Below, piece by piece: positions 21,501-36,842 of a DNA stretch of 64,000 nucleotides. The translations under genes were made by a program, and so were the position numbers. The stretch's first letter is position 1, and each line of letters begins with the position of its first letter. Where the stretch lies: contig CM066321.1 of assembly GCA_033807775.1 (NCBI GenBank), positions 254,188,422 through 254,252,421 of the forward strand, written 5' to 3'. The notes under the pieces were generated by a model. That model was not told where the DNA came from. It saw only the letters and a program-made list of their open reading frames with translations, and ran no database searches. Source of the stretch: Saussurea involucrata. Its lineage: Eukaryota > Streptophyta > Magnoliopsida > Asterales > Asteraceae.

Positions 21501-24500
21501 AATCATCTACGATGATTCCTCATTAGATATCAAAAATCCAAATTATGAGTAGTAGAGTCAGAATTCTGATTAGAAGAGTCAGAATTCTGAGTCACTTGCT
21601 CAAAATTCTAAGTATCAGAGTCAGAATTCTGATTAGTTGAGTCAGAATTCTGAGTAGTAGAGTCAGAACTTCTGAGTAACAATTGAAACAGGTGTCAAGC
21701 ACCCCTTGGAACTTACTTTCCCAAACCAGAAAGGTCACATCGATATATCTTAAATCTATTTGCACCAGTAGAACATGGCTTTCTATATGGTTCTATTGCA
21801 GTATTTGGGTCAGCCGATCCCAGACCAGTTGATCTTAGGGACTAGGTGTCGAGCACCCCTTAGGACTTACTCTCCCAAACCAGAAAGGCCACAGGTACAA
21901 ACTTTCAAACTAAATAATTTTATATATATATATATTGCATCTCAATCACTTGGTTCTAAAACGTAGTACTTCCCCCATATTTTCGTTTCCATCCATCATT
22001 CTGACATTTAGGCTTTTTGAGCATTATATTCTATATAAGTATAGATTTCATAACATTTGAGCATTCAACATAATTTCATTCATGTTTTGCTTACCTTTCG
22101 ATTTAATTCAGAAGTGAAAGTTGAAACAAATATAGCTCAGATAATACAAAATACTTGTAAAATCACTCTTTGACACACATTTATTCATTGAATGAAAATT
22201 AAAAAAAATTCATATCATTGAATTAAATTTGTTAAGATTCAAACATTCAAAGCAATAGAAATAAACGTAATGCAATGTTACCTTTCACCACTTGTTCCTT
22301 GAAACATAAAAACATGACAGTTAAGGATATCACCTGAGAAGCATGGGTTCTAAACTGATTTGTTTAGAAGTCTTAGTCTCTGAAGTACGGGTCCTGAACT
22401 GAATTATTCAGAAGCCATAGTCATTTAAGTACGGGTTTTGAACAGATATGTTCAAAAACCTAAAACGTTGAAGAACTTTATCTTGAAACAGTCAGATCAA
22501 ATTTTGAGTCAATACTCCCTCTGAAATCAAGATAATCCTGCAAAACCAAGAGATTTTGGTAATCATCTACGATGATTCCTCATTAGATATCAAAAATCCA
22601 AATTATGAGTAGTAGAGTCAGAATTCTGATTAGAAGAGTCAGAATTCTGAGTCACTTGCTCAAAATTCTAAGTATCAGAGTCAGAATTCTGATTAGTTGA
22701 GTCAGAATTCTGAGTAGTAGAGTCAGAACTTCTGAGTAACAATTGAAACAGGTGTCAAGCACCCCTTGGAACTTACTTTCCCAAACCAGAAAGGTCACAT
22801 CGATATATCTTAAATCTATTTGCACCAGTAGAACATGGCTTTCTATATGGTTCTATTGCAGTATTTGGGTCAGCCGATCCCAGACCAGTTGATCTTAGGG
22901 ACTAGGTGTCGAGCACCCCTTAGGACTTACTCTCCCAAACCAGAAAGGCCACAGGTACAAACTTTCAAACTAAATAATTTTATATATATATATATATATT
23001 GCATCTCAATCACTTGGTTCTAAAACGTAGTACTTCCCCCATATTTTCGTTTCCATCCATCATTCTGACATTTAGGCTTTTTGAGCATTATATTCTATAT
23101 AAGTATAGATTTCATAACATTTGAGCATTCAACATAATTTCATTCATGTTTTGCTTACCTTTCGATTTAATTCAGAAGTGAAAGTTGAAACAAATATAGC
23201 TCAGATAATACAAAATACTTGTAAAATCACTCTTTGACACACATTTATTCATTGAATGAAAATTAAAAAAAATTCATATCATTGAATTAAATTTGTTAAG
23301 ATTCAAACATTCAAAGCAATAGAAATAAACGTAATGCAATGTTACCTTTCACCACTTGTTCCTTGAAACATAAAAACATGACAGTTAAGGATATCACCTG
23401 AGAAGCATGGGTTCTAAACTGATTTGTTTAGAAGTCTTAGTCTCTGAAGTACGGGTCCTGAACTGAATTATTCAGAAGCCATAGTCATTTAAGTACGGGT
23501 TTTGAACAGATATGTTCAAAAACCTAAAACGTTGAAGAACTTTATCTTGAAACAGTCAGATCAAATTTTGAGTCAATACTCCCTCTGAAATCAAGATAAT
23601 CCTGCAAAACCAAGAGATTTTGGTAATCATCTACGATGATTCCTCATTAGATATCAAAAATCCAAATTATGAGTAGTAGAGTCAGAATTCTGATTCACTT
23701 GCTCAAAATTCTAAGTATCAGAGTCAGAATTCTGATTAGTTGAGTCAGAATTCTGAGTAGTAGAGTCAGAACTTCTGAGTAACAATTGAAACAGGTGTCA
23801 AGCACCCCTTGGAACTTACTTTCCCAAACCAGAAAGGTCACATCGATATATCTTAAATCCATTTGCACCAGTAGAACATGGCTTTCTATATGGTTCAATT
23901 GCAGTATTTGGGTCAGCCGATCCTAGACTAGTTGATCTTAGGGACTAGGTGTCGAGCACCCCTTAGGACTTACTCTCCCAAACCAGAAAGGCCACAGGTA
24001 CAAACTTTGAAACTAAATAATTTTATATATATATATATATTGCATCTCAATCACTTGGTTCTAAAACGTAGTACTTCCCCCATATTTTCGTTTCCATCCA
24101 TCATTCTGACATTTAGGCTTTTTGAGCATTATATTCTATATAAGTATAGATTTCATAACGTTCAACATTCAGCATAATTTCATTCATGTTTTGCTTACCT
24201 TTCGATTTAATTCAGAAGTGAAAGTTGAAACAAATATAGCTCAGATAATACAAAATACTTGTAAAATCACTCTTTGACACACATTTATTCATTGAATGAA
24301 AATTAAAAAAAATTCTTATCATTGAATTAAATTTGTTAAGATTCAAACATTCAAAGCAATAGAAATAAACGTAATGCAATGTTACCTTTCACCACTTGTT
24401 CCTTGAAACATAAAAATATGAGAGTTAAGGATATCACCTGAGAAGCATGGGTTTTAAACTGATTTGTTTAGAAGTCTTAGTCTCTGAAGTACGGGTCCTG

Positions 24501-24936
24501 AACTGAATTATTCAGAAGCCATAGTCATTTAAGTACGGGTTTTGAACAAATATGTTCAAAAACCTAAAACGTTGAAGAACTTTATCTTGAAACAGTCAGA
24601 ACAAATTTTGAGTCAATACACCCTCTGAAATCAAGATAATCCTGCAAAACCAAGAGATTTTGGTAATCATCTACGATGATTCCTCATTAGATATCAAAAA
24701 TACAAATTATGAGTAGTAGAGTCAGAATTCTGATTAGAAGAGTCATAATTCTGAGTCACTTGCTCAAAATTCTAAGTATCAGAGTCAGAATTCAGATTAG
24801 TTGAGTCAGAATTCTGAGTAGTAGTGTCAGAACTTGTGAGTAACAATTGAAACAGGTGTCAAGCACCCCTTGGAACTTACTTTCCCAAACCAGAAAGGTC
24901 ACATCGATATATCTTAAATCCATTTGCACCAGTAGA

Positions 24937-24996
24937 ACATGGCTTTCTATACTCTCCCAAACCAGAAAGGCCACACGTACAAACTTTCAAACTAAA

Positions 24997-25045
<49 letters not shown>

Positions 25046-25941
25046 CATCTCAATCACTTGGTTCTAAAACGTAGTACTTCCCCCATATTTTCGTTTCCAT
25101 CCATCATTCTGACATTTAGGCTTTTTGAGCATTATATTCTATATAAGTATAGATTTCATAACATTGAGCATTCAGCATAATTTCATTCATGTTTTGCTTA
25201 CCTTTCGATTTAATTCAGATGTGAAAGTTGAAACAAATATAGCTCAGATAATACAAAATACTTGTAAAATCACTCTTTGACACACATTTATTCATTGAAT
25301 AAAAATTAAAAAAAATTCATATCATTGATTTAAATTTGTTAAGATTCAAACATTCAAAGCAATAGAAATAAACGTAATGCAATGTTAACTTTCACCACTT
25401 GTTCCTTGAAACATAAAAATATGACAGTTAAGGATATCACCTGAGAAGCATGGGTTCTAAACTGATTTGTTTAGAAGTCTTAGTCTCTGAAGTACGGGTC
25501 CTGAACTGAATTATTCAGAAGCCATAGTCATTTAAGTACGGGGTTTGAACAGATATGTTCAAAAACCTAAAACGTTGAATAACTTTATCTTGAAACAGTC
25601 AGATCAAATTTTGAGTCAATACTCCCTCTGAAATCAAGATAATCCTGCAAAACCAAGAGATTTTGGTAATCATCTACGATGATTCCTCATTAGATATCAA
25701 AAATCCAAATTAGGAGTAGTAGAGCCAGAATTCTGGTTAGAAGAGTCAGAATTCTGAGTCACTTGCTCAAAATTCTAAGTATCAGAGTCAGAATTCTGAT
25801 TAGTTGAGTCAGAATTCTGAGTAGTAGAGTCAGAACTTCTGAGTAACAATTGAAACAGGTGTCAAGCACCCCTTGGAACTTACTTTCCCAAACCAGAAAG
25901 GTCACATCGATATATCTTAAATCTATTTGCACCAGTAGAAC
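24937..25941. repeat. Monomer with ~90-bp internal deletion
   Basis: At 24948-24952 the sequence jumps from ATGGCTTTCTAT directly to ACTCTCCCAAACC. It skips the GGTCAGCCGATCCCAGACC and GGTGTCGAGC blocks present in other units. This explains the short spacing of 1005 bp. Confidence 0.8.
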
Positions 25942-27148
25942 ATGGCTTTCTATATGGTTCTTTTGCAGTATTTAGGTCAGCCGATCCCAGACCAGTTGAT
26001 CTTAGGGACTAGGTGTCGAGCACCCCTTAGGACTTACTCTCCCAAACCAGAAAGGCCACAGGTACAAACTTTCAAACTAAATAATTTTATATATATATAT
26101 ATATATATATTGCATCTCAATCACTTGGTTCTAAAACGTAGTACTTCCCCCATATTTTCGTTTCCATCCATCATTCTGACATTTAGGCTTTTTGAGCATT
26201 ATATTCTATATAAGTATAGATTTCATAACATTGAGCATTCAGCATATTTTCATTCATGTTTTGCTTACCTTTCGATTTAATTCAGAAGTGAAAGTTGAAA
26301 CAAATATAGCTCAGATAATACAAAATACTTGTAAAATCACTCTTTGACACACATTTATTCATTGAATGAAAATTAAAAAAAATTCATATCATTGAATTAA
26401 ATTTGTTAAGATTCAAACATTCAAAGCAATAGAAATAAACGTAATGCAATGTTACCTTTCACCACTTGTTCCTTGAAACATAAAAACATGACAGTTAAGG
26501 ATATCACCTGAGAAGCATGGGTTCTAAACTGATTTGTTTAGAAGTTTTAGTCTCTGAAGTACGGGTCCTGAACTGAATTATTCAGAAGCCATAGTCATTT
26601 AAGTACGGGTTTTGAACAGATATGTTCAAAAACCTAAAACGTTGAAGAACTTTATCTTGAAACAGTCAGATCAAATTTTGAGTCAATACTCCCTCTGAAA
26701 TCAAGATAATCCTGCAAAACCAAGAGATTTTGGTAATCATCTACGATGATTCCTCATTAGATATAAAAAATCCAAATTATGAGTAGTAGAGTCAGAATTC
26801 TGATTAGAAGAGTCAGAATTCTGAGTCACTTGCTCAAAATTCTAAGTATCAGAGTCAGAATTCTGATTAGTTGAGTCAGAATTCTGAGTAGTAGAGTCAG
26901 AACTTCTGAGTAACAATTGAAACAGGTGTCAAGCACCCCTTGGAACTTACTTTCCCAAGCCAGAAAGGTCACATCGATATATCTTAAATCCATTTGCACC
27001 AGTAGAACATGGCTTTCTATATGGTTCTATTGCAGTATTTGGGTCAGCCGATCCCAGACCAGTTGATCTTAGGGACTAGGTGTCGAGCACCCCTTAGGAC
27101 TTACTCTCCCAAACCAGAAAGGCCACACGTACAAACTTTCAAACTAAA

Positions 27149-27179
<31 letters not shown>

Positions 27180-29261
27180 TGCATCTCAATCACTTGGTTC
27201 TAAAACGTAGTACTTCCCCCATATTTTCGTTTCCATCCATCATTCTGACATTTAGGCTTTTTGAGCATTATATTCTATATAAGTATAGATTTCATAACAT
27301 TCAGCATTCAGCATAATTTCATTCATGTTTTGCTTACCTTTCGATTTAATTCAGAAGTGAAAGTTGAAACAAATATAGCTCAGATAATACAAAATACTTG
27401 TAAAATCACTCTTTGACACACATTTATTCATTGAATAAAAATTAAAAAAAATTCATATCATTGATTTAAATTTGTTAAGATTCAAACATTCAAAGCAATA
27501 GAAATAAACGTAATGCAATGTTAACTTTCACCACTTGTTCCTTGAAACATAAAAATATGACAGTTAAGGATATCACCTGAGAAGCATGGGTTCTAAACTG
27601 ATTTGTTTAGAAGTCTTAGTCTCTGATGTACGGGTCCTGAACTGAATTATTCAGAAGCCATAGTCATTTAAGTACGGGGTTTGAACAGATATGTTCAAAA
27701 ACCTAAAACGTTGAATAACTTTATCTTGAAACAGTCAGATCAAATTTTGAGTCAATACTCCCTCTGAAATCAAGATAATCCTGCAAAACCAAGAGATTTT
27801 GGTAATCATCTACGATGATTCCTCATTAGATATCAAAAATCCAAATTATGAGTAGTAGAGTCAGAATTCTGAGTCACTTGCTCAAAATTCTAAGTATCAG
27901 AGTCAGAATTCTGATTAGTTGAGTCAGAATTCTGAGTAGTAGAGTCAGAACTTCTGAGTAACAATTGAAACAGGTGTCAAGCACCCCTTGGAACTTACTT
28001 TCCCAAACCAGAAAGGTCACATCGATATATCTTAAATCTATTTGCACCAGTAGAACATGGCTTTCTATATGGTTCTATTGAAGTATTTGGGTCAGCCGAT
28101 CCCAGACCAGTTGATCTTAGGGACTAGGTGTCGAGCACCCCTTAGGACTTACTCTCCCAAACCAAAAAGGCCACAGGTACAAACTTTCAAACTAAATAAT
28201 TTTATATATATATATATATATATTGCATCTCAATCACTTGGTTCTAAAACGTAGTACTTCCCCCATATTTTCGTTTCCATCCATCATTCTGACATTTAGG
28301 CTTTTTGAGCATTATATTCTATATAAGTATAGATTTCATAACATTGAGCATTCAGCATAATTTCATTCATGTTTTGCTTACCGTTCGATTTAATTCAGAA
28401 GTGAAAGTTGAAACAAATATAGCTCAGATAATACAAAATACTTGTAAAATCACTCTTTGACACACATTTATTCATTGAATGAAAATTAAAAAAAATTCAT
28501 ATCATTGAATTAAATTTGTTAAGATTCAAACATTCAAAGCAATAGAAATAAACGTAATGCAATGTTACCTTTCACCACTTGTTCCTTGAAACATAAAAAC
28601 ATGACAGTTAAGGATATCACCTGAGAAGCATGGGTTCTAAACTGATTTGTTTAGAAGTCTTAGTCTCTGAAGTACGGGTCCTGAACTGAATTATTCAGAA
28701 GCCATAGTCATTTAAGTACGGGTTTTGAACAGATATGTTCAAAAACCTAAAACGTTGAAGAACTTTATCTTGAAACAGTCAGATCAAATTTTGAGTCAAT
28801 ACTCCCTCTGAAATCAAGATAATCCTGCAAAACCAAGAGATTTTGGTAATCATCTACGATGATTCCTCATTAGATATCAAAAATCTAAATTATGAGTAGT
28901 AGAGTCAGAATTCTGATTAGAAGAGTCATAATTCTGAGTCACTTGCTCAAAATTCTAAGTATCAGAGTCAGAATTCTGATTAGTTGAGTCAGAATTCTGA
29001 GTAGTAGAGTCAGAACTTCTGAGTAACAATTGAAACAGGTGTCAAGCACCCCTTGGAACTTACTTTCCCAAACCAGAAAAGTCACATCGATATATCTTAA
29101 ATCTATTTGCACCAGTAGAACATGGCTTTCTATATGGTTCTATTGCAGTATTTGGGTCAGCCGATCCCAGACCAGTTGATCTTAGGGACTAGGTGTCGAG
29201 CACCCCTTAGGACTTACTCTCCCAAACCAGAAAGGCCACAGGTACAAACTTTGAAACTAAA

Positions 29262-29310
<49 letters not shown>

Positions 29311-32300
29311 CATCTCAATCACTTGGTTCTAAAACGTAGTACTTCCCCCATATTTTCGTTTCCATCCATCATTCTGACATTTAGGCTTTTTGAGCATTAT
29401 ATTCTATATAAGTATAGATTTCATAACATTGAGCATTCAGCATAATTTCATTCATGTTTTGCTTACCTTTCGATTTAATTCAGAAGTGAAAGTTGAAACA
29501 AATATAGCTCAGATAATACAAAATACTTGTAAAATCACTCTTTGACACACATTTATTCATTGAATGAAAATTAAAAAAAAATCATATCATTGAATTAAAT
29601 TTGTTAAGATTCAAACATTCAAAGCAATAGAAATAAACGTAATGCAATGTTACCTTTCACCACTTGTTCCTTGAAACATAAAAACATGACAGTTAAGGAT
29701 ATCACCTGAGAAGCATGGGTTCCAAACTGATTTGTTTAAAAGTCTTAGTCTCTGAAGTACGGGTCCTGAACTGAATTATTCAGAAGCCATAGTCATTTAA
29801 GTACGGGTTTTGAACCGATATGTTCAAAAACCTAAAACGTTGAAGAACTTTATCTTGAAACAGTCAGATCAAATTTTGAGTCAATACTCCCTCTGAAATC
29901 AAGATAATCCTGCAAAACCAAAAGATTTTGGTAATCATCTACGATGATTCCTCATTAGATATCAAAAATACAAATTATGAGTAGTAGAGTCAGAATTCTG
30001 ATTAGAAGAGTCAAAATTCTGAGTCACTTGCTCAAAATTCTAAGTATCAGAGTCAGAATTCAGATTAGTTGAGTCAGAATTCTGAGTAGTAGTGTCAGAA
30101 CTTCTGAGTAACAATTGAAACAGGTGTCAAGCACCCCTTGGAACTTACTTTCCCAAACCAGAAAGGTCACATCGATATATCTTAAATCCATTTGCACCAG
30201 TAGAACATGGCTTTCTATATGGTTCAATTGCAGTATTTGGGTCAGCCGATCCAAGACTAGTTGATCTTAGGGACTAGGTGTCGAGCACCCCTTAGGACTT
30301 ACTCTCCCAAACCAGAAAGGCCACAGGTACAAACTTTGAAACTAAATAATTTTATATATATATATATATATTGCATCTCAATCACTTGGTTCTAAAACGT
30401 AGTACTTCCCCCATATTTTCGTTTCCATCCATCATTCTGACATTTAGGCTTTTTGAGCATTATATTCTATATAAGTATAGATTTCATAACATTGAGCATT
30501 CAGCATAATTTCCTTCATGTTTTGCTTACCTTTCGATTTAATTCAGAAGTGAAAGTTGAAACAAATATAGCTCAGATAATACAAAATACTTGTAAAATCA
30601 CTCTTTGACACACATTTATTCATTGAATGAAAATTAAAAAAAATTCTTATCATTGAATTAAATTTGTTAAGATTCAAACATTCAAAGCAATAGAAATAAA
30701 CGTAATGCAATGTTACCTTTCACCACTTGTTCCTTGAAACATAAAAATATGACAGTTAAGGATATCACCTGAGAAGCATGGGTTCTAAACTGATTTGTTT
30801 AGAAGTCTTAGTCTCTGAAGTACGTGTCCTGAACTGAATTATTCAGAAGCCATAGTCATTTAAGTACGGGTTTTGAACAGATATGTTCAAAAACCTAAAA
30901 CGTTGAAGAACTTTATCTTGAAACAGTCAGAACAAATTTTGAGTCAATACACCCTCTGAAATCAAGATAATCCTGCAAAACCAAGAGATTTTGGTAATCA
31001 TCTACGATGATTCCTCATTAGATATCAAAAATACAAATTATGAGTAGTAGAGTCAGAATTCTGATTAGAAGAGTCATAATTCTGAGTCACTTGCTCAAAA
31101 TTCTAAGTATCAGAGTCAGAATTCAGATTAGTTGAGTCAGAATTCTGAGTAGTAGTGTCAGAACTTCTGAGTAACAATTGAAACAGGTGTCAAGCACCCC
31201 TTGGAACTTACTTTCCCAAACCAGAAAGGTCACATCGATATATCTTAAATCCATTTGCACCAGTAGAACATGGCTTTCTATATGGTTCAATTGCAGTATT
31301 TGGGTCAGCCGATCCCAGACTAGTTGATCTTAGGGACTAGGTGTCGAGCACCCCTTAGGACTTACTCTCCCAAACCAGAAAGGCCACAGGTACAAACTTT
31401 GAAACTAAATAATTTTATATATATATATATATATTGCATCTCAATCACTTGGTTCTAAAACGTAGTACTTCCCCCATATTTTCGTTTCCATCCATCATTC
31501 TGACATTTAGGCTTTTTGAGCATTATATTCTATATAAGTATAGATTTCATAACATTGAGCATTAAGCATAATTTCATTCATGTTTTGCTTACCTTTCGAT
31601 TTAATTCAGAATTGAAAGTTGAAACAAATATAGCTCAGATAATACAAAATACTTGTAAAATCACTCTTTGACACACATTTATTCATTGAATGAAAATTAA
31701 AAAAAATTCATATCATTGAATTAAATTTGTTAAGATTCAAACATTCAAAGCAATAGAAATAAACGTAATGCAATGTTACCTTTCACCACTTGTTCCTTGA
31801 AACATAAAAATATGACAGTTAAGGATATCACCTGAGAAACATGGGTTCTAAACTGACTTGTTTAGAAGTCTTAGTCTTTGAAGTACGGGTCCTGAACTGA
31901 ATTATTCAGAAGCCATAGTCATTTAAGTACGGGTTTTGAACAGATATGTTCAAAAACCTAAAACGTTGAATAACTTTATCTTGAAACAGTCAGATCAAAT
32001 TTTCAGTCAATACTCCCTCTGAAATCAAGATAATCCTGCAAAACCAAGAGAATTTGGTAATCATTCCTCATTAGATATCAAAAATCCAAATTATGAGTAG
32101 TAGAGTCAGAATTCTGATTAGAAGAGTCAGAATTCTAAGTCACTTGCTCAAAATTCTAAGTATCAGAGTCAGAATTCTGATTAGTTGAGTCAGAATTCTG
32201 AGTAGTAGAGTCAGAACTTCTGAGTAACAATTGAAACAGGTGTCAAGCACCCCTTGGAACTTACTTTCCCAAACCAGAAAGGTCACATCGATATATCTTA

Positions 32301-32460
32301 AATCCATTTGCACCAGTAGAACATGGCTTTCTATATGGTTCTATTGCAGTATTTGGGTCAGCCGATCCCAGACCAGTTGATCTTAGGGACGGTGTCGAGC
32401 ACCCCTTAGGACTTACTCTCCTAAACCAGAAAGGCCACAGGTACAAACTTTCAAACTAAA

Positions 32461-32505
<45 letters not shown>

Positions 32506-33538
32506 CATCTCAATCACTTGGTTCTAAAACGTAGTACTTTCCCCATATTTTCGTTTCCATCCATCATTCTGACATTTAGGCTTTTTGAGCATTATATTCT
32601 ATATAAGTATAGATTTCATAACATTGATCATTCAGCATAATTTCATTCATGTTTTGCTTACCTTTCCATTTAATTCAGAAGTGAAAGTTGAAACAAATAT
32701 AGCTCAGATAATACAAAATACTTGTAAAATCACTCTTTGACACACATTTATTCATTGAATGAAAATTAAAAAAAATTCATATCATTGAATTAAATTTGTT
32801 AAGATTCAAACATTCAAAGCAATAGAAATAAACGTAATGCAATGTTACCTTTCACCACTTGTTCCTTGAAACATAAAAATATGACAGTTAAGGATATCAC
32901 CTGAGAAGCATGGGTTCTAAACTGATTTGTTTAGAAGTCTTAGTCTCTGAAGTACGGGTCCTGAACTGAATTATTCAGAAGCCATAGTCATTTAAGTACG
33001 GGTTTTGAACAGATATGTTCAAAAACCTAAAACGTTGAAGAACTTTATCTTGAAACAGTCAGAACAAATTTTGAGTCAATACACCCTCTGAAATCAAGAT
33101 AATCCTGCAAAACCAAGAGATTTTGGTAATCATCTACGATGATTCCTCATTAGATATCAAAAATCCAAATTATGAGTAGTAGAGTCAGTATTCTGATTAG
33201 AAGAGTCAGAATTCTGAGTCACTTGCTCAAAATTCTAAGTATCAGAGTCAGAATTCTGATTAGTTGAGTCAGAATTCTGAGTAGTAGAGTCAGAACTTCT
33301 GAGTAACAATTGAAACAGGTGTCAAGCACCCCTTGGAACTTACTTTCCCAAACCAGAAAGGTCACATCGATATATCTTAAATCCATTTGCACCAGTAGAA
33401 CATGGCTTTCTATATGGTTCTATTGCAGTATTTGGGTCAGCCGATCCCAGACCAGTTGATCTTAGGGACGGTGTCGAGCACCCCTTAGGACTTACTCTCC
33501 CAAACCAGAAAGGCCACAGGTACAAACTTTCAAACTAA

Positions 33539-33596
<58 letters not shown>

Positions 33597-34624
33597 CATC
33601 TCAATCACTTGGTTCTAAAACGTAGTACTTTCCCCATATTTTCGTTTCCATCCATCATTCTGACATTTAGGCTTTTTGAGCATTATATTCTATATAAATA
33701 TAGATTTCATAACATTGATCATTCAGCATAATTTCATTCATGTTTTGCTTTCCTTTCGATTTAATTCAGAAGTGAAAGTTGAAACAAATATAGCTCAGAT
33801 AATACAAAATACTTGTAAAATCACTCTTTGACACACATTTATTCATTGAATGAAAATTAAAAAAAATTCATATCATTGAATTAAATTTGTTAAGATTCAA
33901 ACATTCAAAGCAATAGAAATAAACGTAATGCAATGTTACCTTTCACCACTTGTTCCTTGAAACATAAAAATATGACAGTTAAGGATATCACCTGAGAAGC
34001 ATGGGTTCTAAACTGATTTGTTTAGAAGTCTTAGTATCTGAAGTACGGGTCCTGAACTGAATTATTCAGAAGCCATAGTCATTTAAGTACGGGTTTTGAA
34101 CAGATATGTTCAAAAACCTAAAACGTTGAAGAACTTTATCTTGAAATAGTCAGATCAAATTTTGAGTCAATACTCCCTCTGAAATCAAGATAATCATGCA
34201 AAACCAAGAGATTTTGGTAATCATCTACGATGATTCCTCACTAGATATCAAAAATCCAAATTATGAGTAGTAGAGTCAGAATTCTGAGTCACTTGCTCAA
34301 AATTCTAAGTATCAGAGTCAGAATTCTGATTAGTTGAGTCAGAATTCTGAGTAGTAGAGTTAGAACTTCTGAGTAATAATTGAAACAGGTGTCAAGCACC
34401 CCTTGGAACTTACTTTCCCAAACCAGAAAGGTCACATCGATATATCTTAAATCCATTTGCACCAGTAGAACATGGCTTTCTATATGGTTCTATTGCAGTA
34501 TTTGGGTCAGCCGATCCCAGACCAGTTGATCTTAGGGACTAGGTGTCGAGCACCCCTTAGGACTTACTCTCCCAAACCAGAAAGGCCACAGGTACAAACT
34601 TTCAAACTAAATAGTTTTATATAT

Positions 34625-34658
<34 letters not shown>

Positions 34659-35692
34659 TGCATCTCAATCACTTGGTTCTAAAACGTAGTACTTCCCCCA
34701 TATTTTCGTTTCCATCCATCATTCTGACATTTAGGCTTTTTGAGCATTATATTCTATATAAGTATAGATTTCATAACATTGAGCATTCAGCAGAATTTCA
34801 TTCATGTTTTGCTTACCTTTCGATTTAATTCAGAAGTGAAAGTTGAAACAAATATAGCTCAGATAATACAAAATACTTGTAAAATCACTCTTTGACACAC
34901 ATTTATTCATTGAATGAAAATTAAAAAAAATTCATATCATTGAATTAAATTTGTTAAGATTCAAACATTCAAAGCAATAGAAATAAACGTAATGCAATGT
35001 TACCTTTCACCACTTGTTCCTTGAAACATAAAAATATGACAGTTAAGGATATCACCTGAGAAGCATGGGTTCTAAACTGATTTGTTTAGAAGTCTTAGTC
35101 TTTGAAGTACGGGTCCTGAACTGAATTATTCAGAAGCCATAGTCATTTAAGTACGGGTTTGAACAGATATGTTCAAAAACCTAAAACGTTGAATAACTTT
35201 ATCTTGAAACAGCCAGATCAAATTTTGAGTCAATACTCCCTCTGAAATCAAGATAATCCTGCAAAACCAAGAGAATTTGGTAATCATCTACGATGATTCC
35301 TCATTAGATATCAAAAATCCAAATTATGAGTAGTAGAGTCAGAATTCTGATTAGAAGAGTCAGAATTCTGAGTCACTTGCTCAAAATTCTAAGTATCAGA
35401 GTCAGAATTCTGATTAGTTGAGTCAGAATTCTGAGTAGTAGAGTCAGAACTTCTGAGTAACAATTGAAACAGGTGTCAAGCACCCCTTGGAACTTACTTT
35501 CCCAAACAAGAAAGGTCACATCGATATATCTTAAATCCATTTGCACCAGTAGAACATGGCTTTCTATATGGTTCTATTGCAGTATTTGGGTCAGCCGATC
35601 CCAGACCAGTTGATCTTAGGGACGGTGTCGAGCACCCCTTAGGACTTACTCTCCCAAACCAGAAAGGCCACAGGTACAAACTTTCAAACTAA

Positions 35693-35740
<48 letters not shown>

Positions 35741-36777
35741 CATCTCAATCACTTGGTTCTAAAACGTAGTACTTTCCCCATATTTTCGTTTCCATCCATC
35801 ATTCTGACATTTAGGCTTTTTGAGCATTATATTCTATATAAGTATAGATTTCATAACATTGAGCATTCAGCATAATTTCATTCATGTTTTGCTTACCTTT
35901 CGATTTAATTCAGAAGTGAAAGTTGAAACAAATATAGCTCAGATAATACAAAATACTTGTAAAATAACTCTTTGACACACATTTATTCATTGAATGAAAA
36001 TTTAAAAAAAAATCATATCATTGTATTAAATTTGTTAAGATTCAAACATTCAAAGCAATAGAAATAAACGTAATGCAATGTTACCTTTCACCACTTGTTC
36101 CTTGAAACAAAAAAATATGACAGTTAAGGATATCACCTGAGAAGCATGGGTTCTAAACTGATTTGTTTAGAAGTCTTAGTCTCTGAAGTACGGGTCCTGA
36201 ACTGAATTATTCAGAAGCCATAGTCATTTAAGTACGGGTTTTGAACAGATATGTTCAAAAACCTAAAACGTTGAAGAACTTTATCTTGAAACAGTCAGAT
36301 CAAATTTTGAGTCAATACTCCCTCTGAAATCAAGATAATCCTGCAAAACCAAGAGATTTTGGTAATCATCTACGATAATTCCTCATTAGATATCAAAAAT
36401 CCAAATTATGAGTAGTAGAGTCAGAATTCTGATTAGAAGAGTCAGAATTCTGAGTCACTTGCTCAAAATTCTAAGTATCAGAGTCAGAATTCTGATTAGT
36501 TGAGTCAAAATTCTGAGTAGTAGAGTCAGAACTTCTGAGTAACAATTGAAATAGGTGTCAAGCACCCCTTGGAACTTACTTTCCCAAACCAGAAAGGTCA
36601 CATCGATATATCTTAAATCCATTTTCACCAGTAGAACATGGCTTTCTATATGGTTCTATTGCAGTATTTGGGTCAGCCGATCCCATACCAGTTGATCTTA
36701 GGGACTAGGTGTCGAGCACCTCTTAGGACTTACTCTCCCAAACCAGAAAGGCCACAGGTACAAACTTTCAAACTAAA

Positions 36778-36780
<3 letters not shown>

Positions 36781-36840
<60 letters not shown>
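36781..36840. repeat. (TA)n microsatellite, second longest in the array
   Basis: About 58 bp of TA repeats in the monomer with the largest spacing in this part of the array (1103 bp to the next landmark). Confidence 0.85.

Positions 36841-36842
<2 letters not shown>

Noticed and set aside
23695..35679. Minus-strand frames of about 60 codons in the array (MYLWPFWFGRVSPKG…, MNHIESHVLL…)
   Set aside because: They are accidental frames in the same repeated block; their ends move with small indels.
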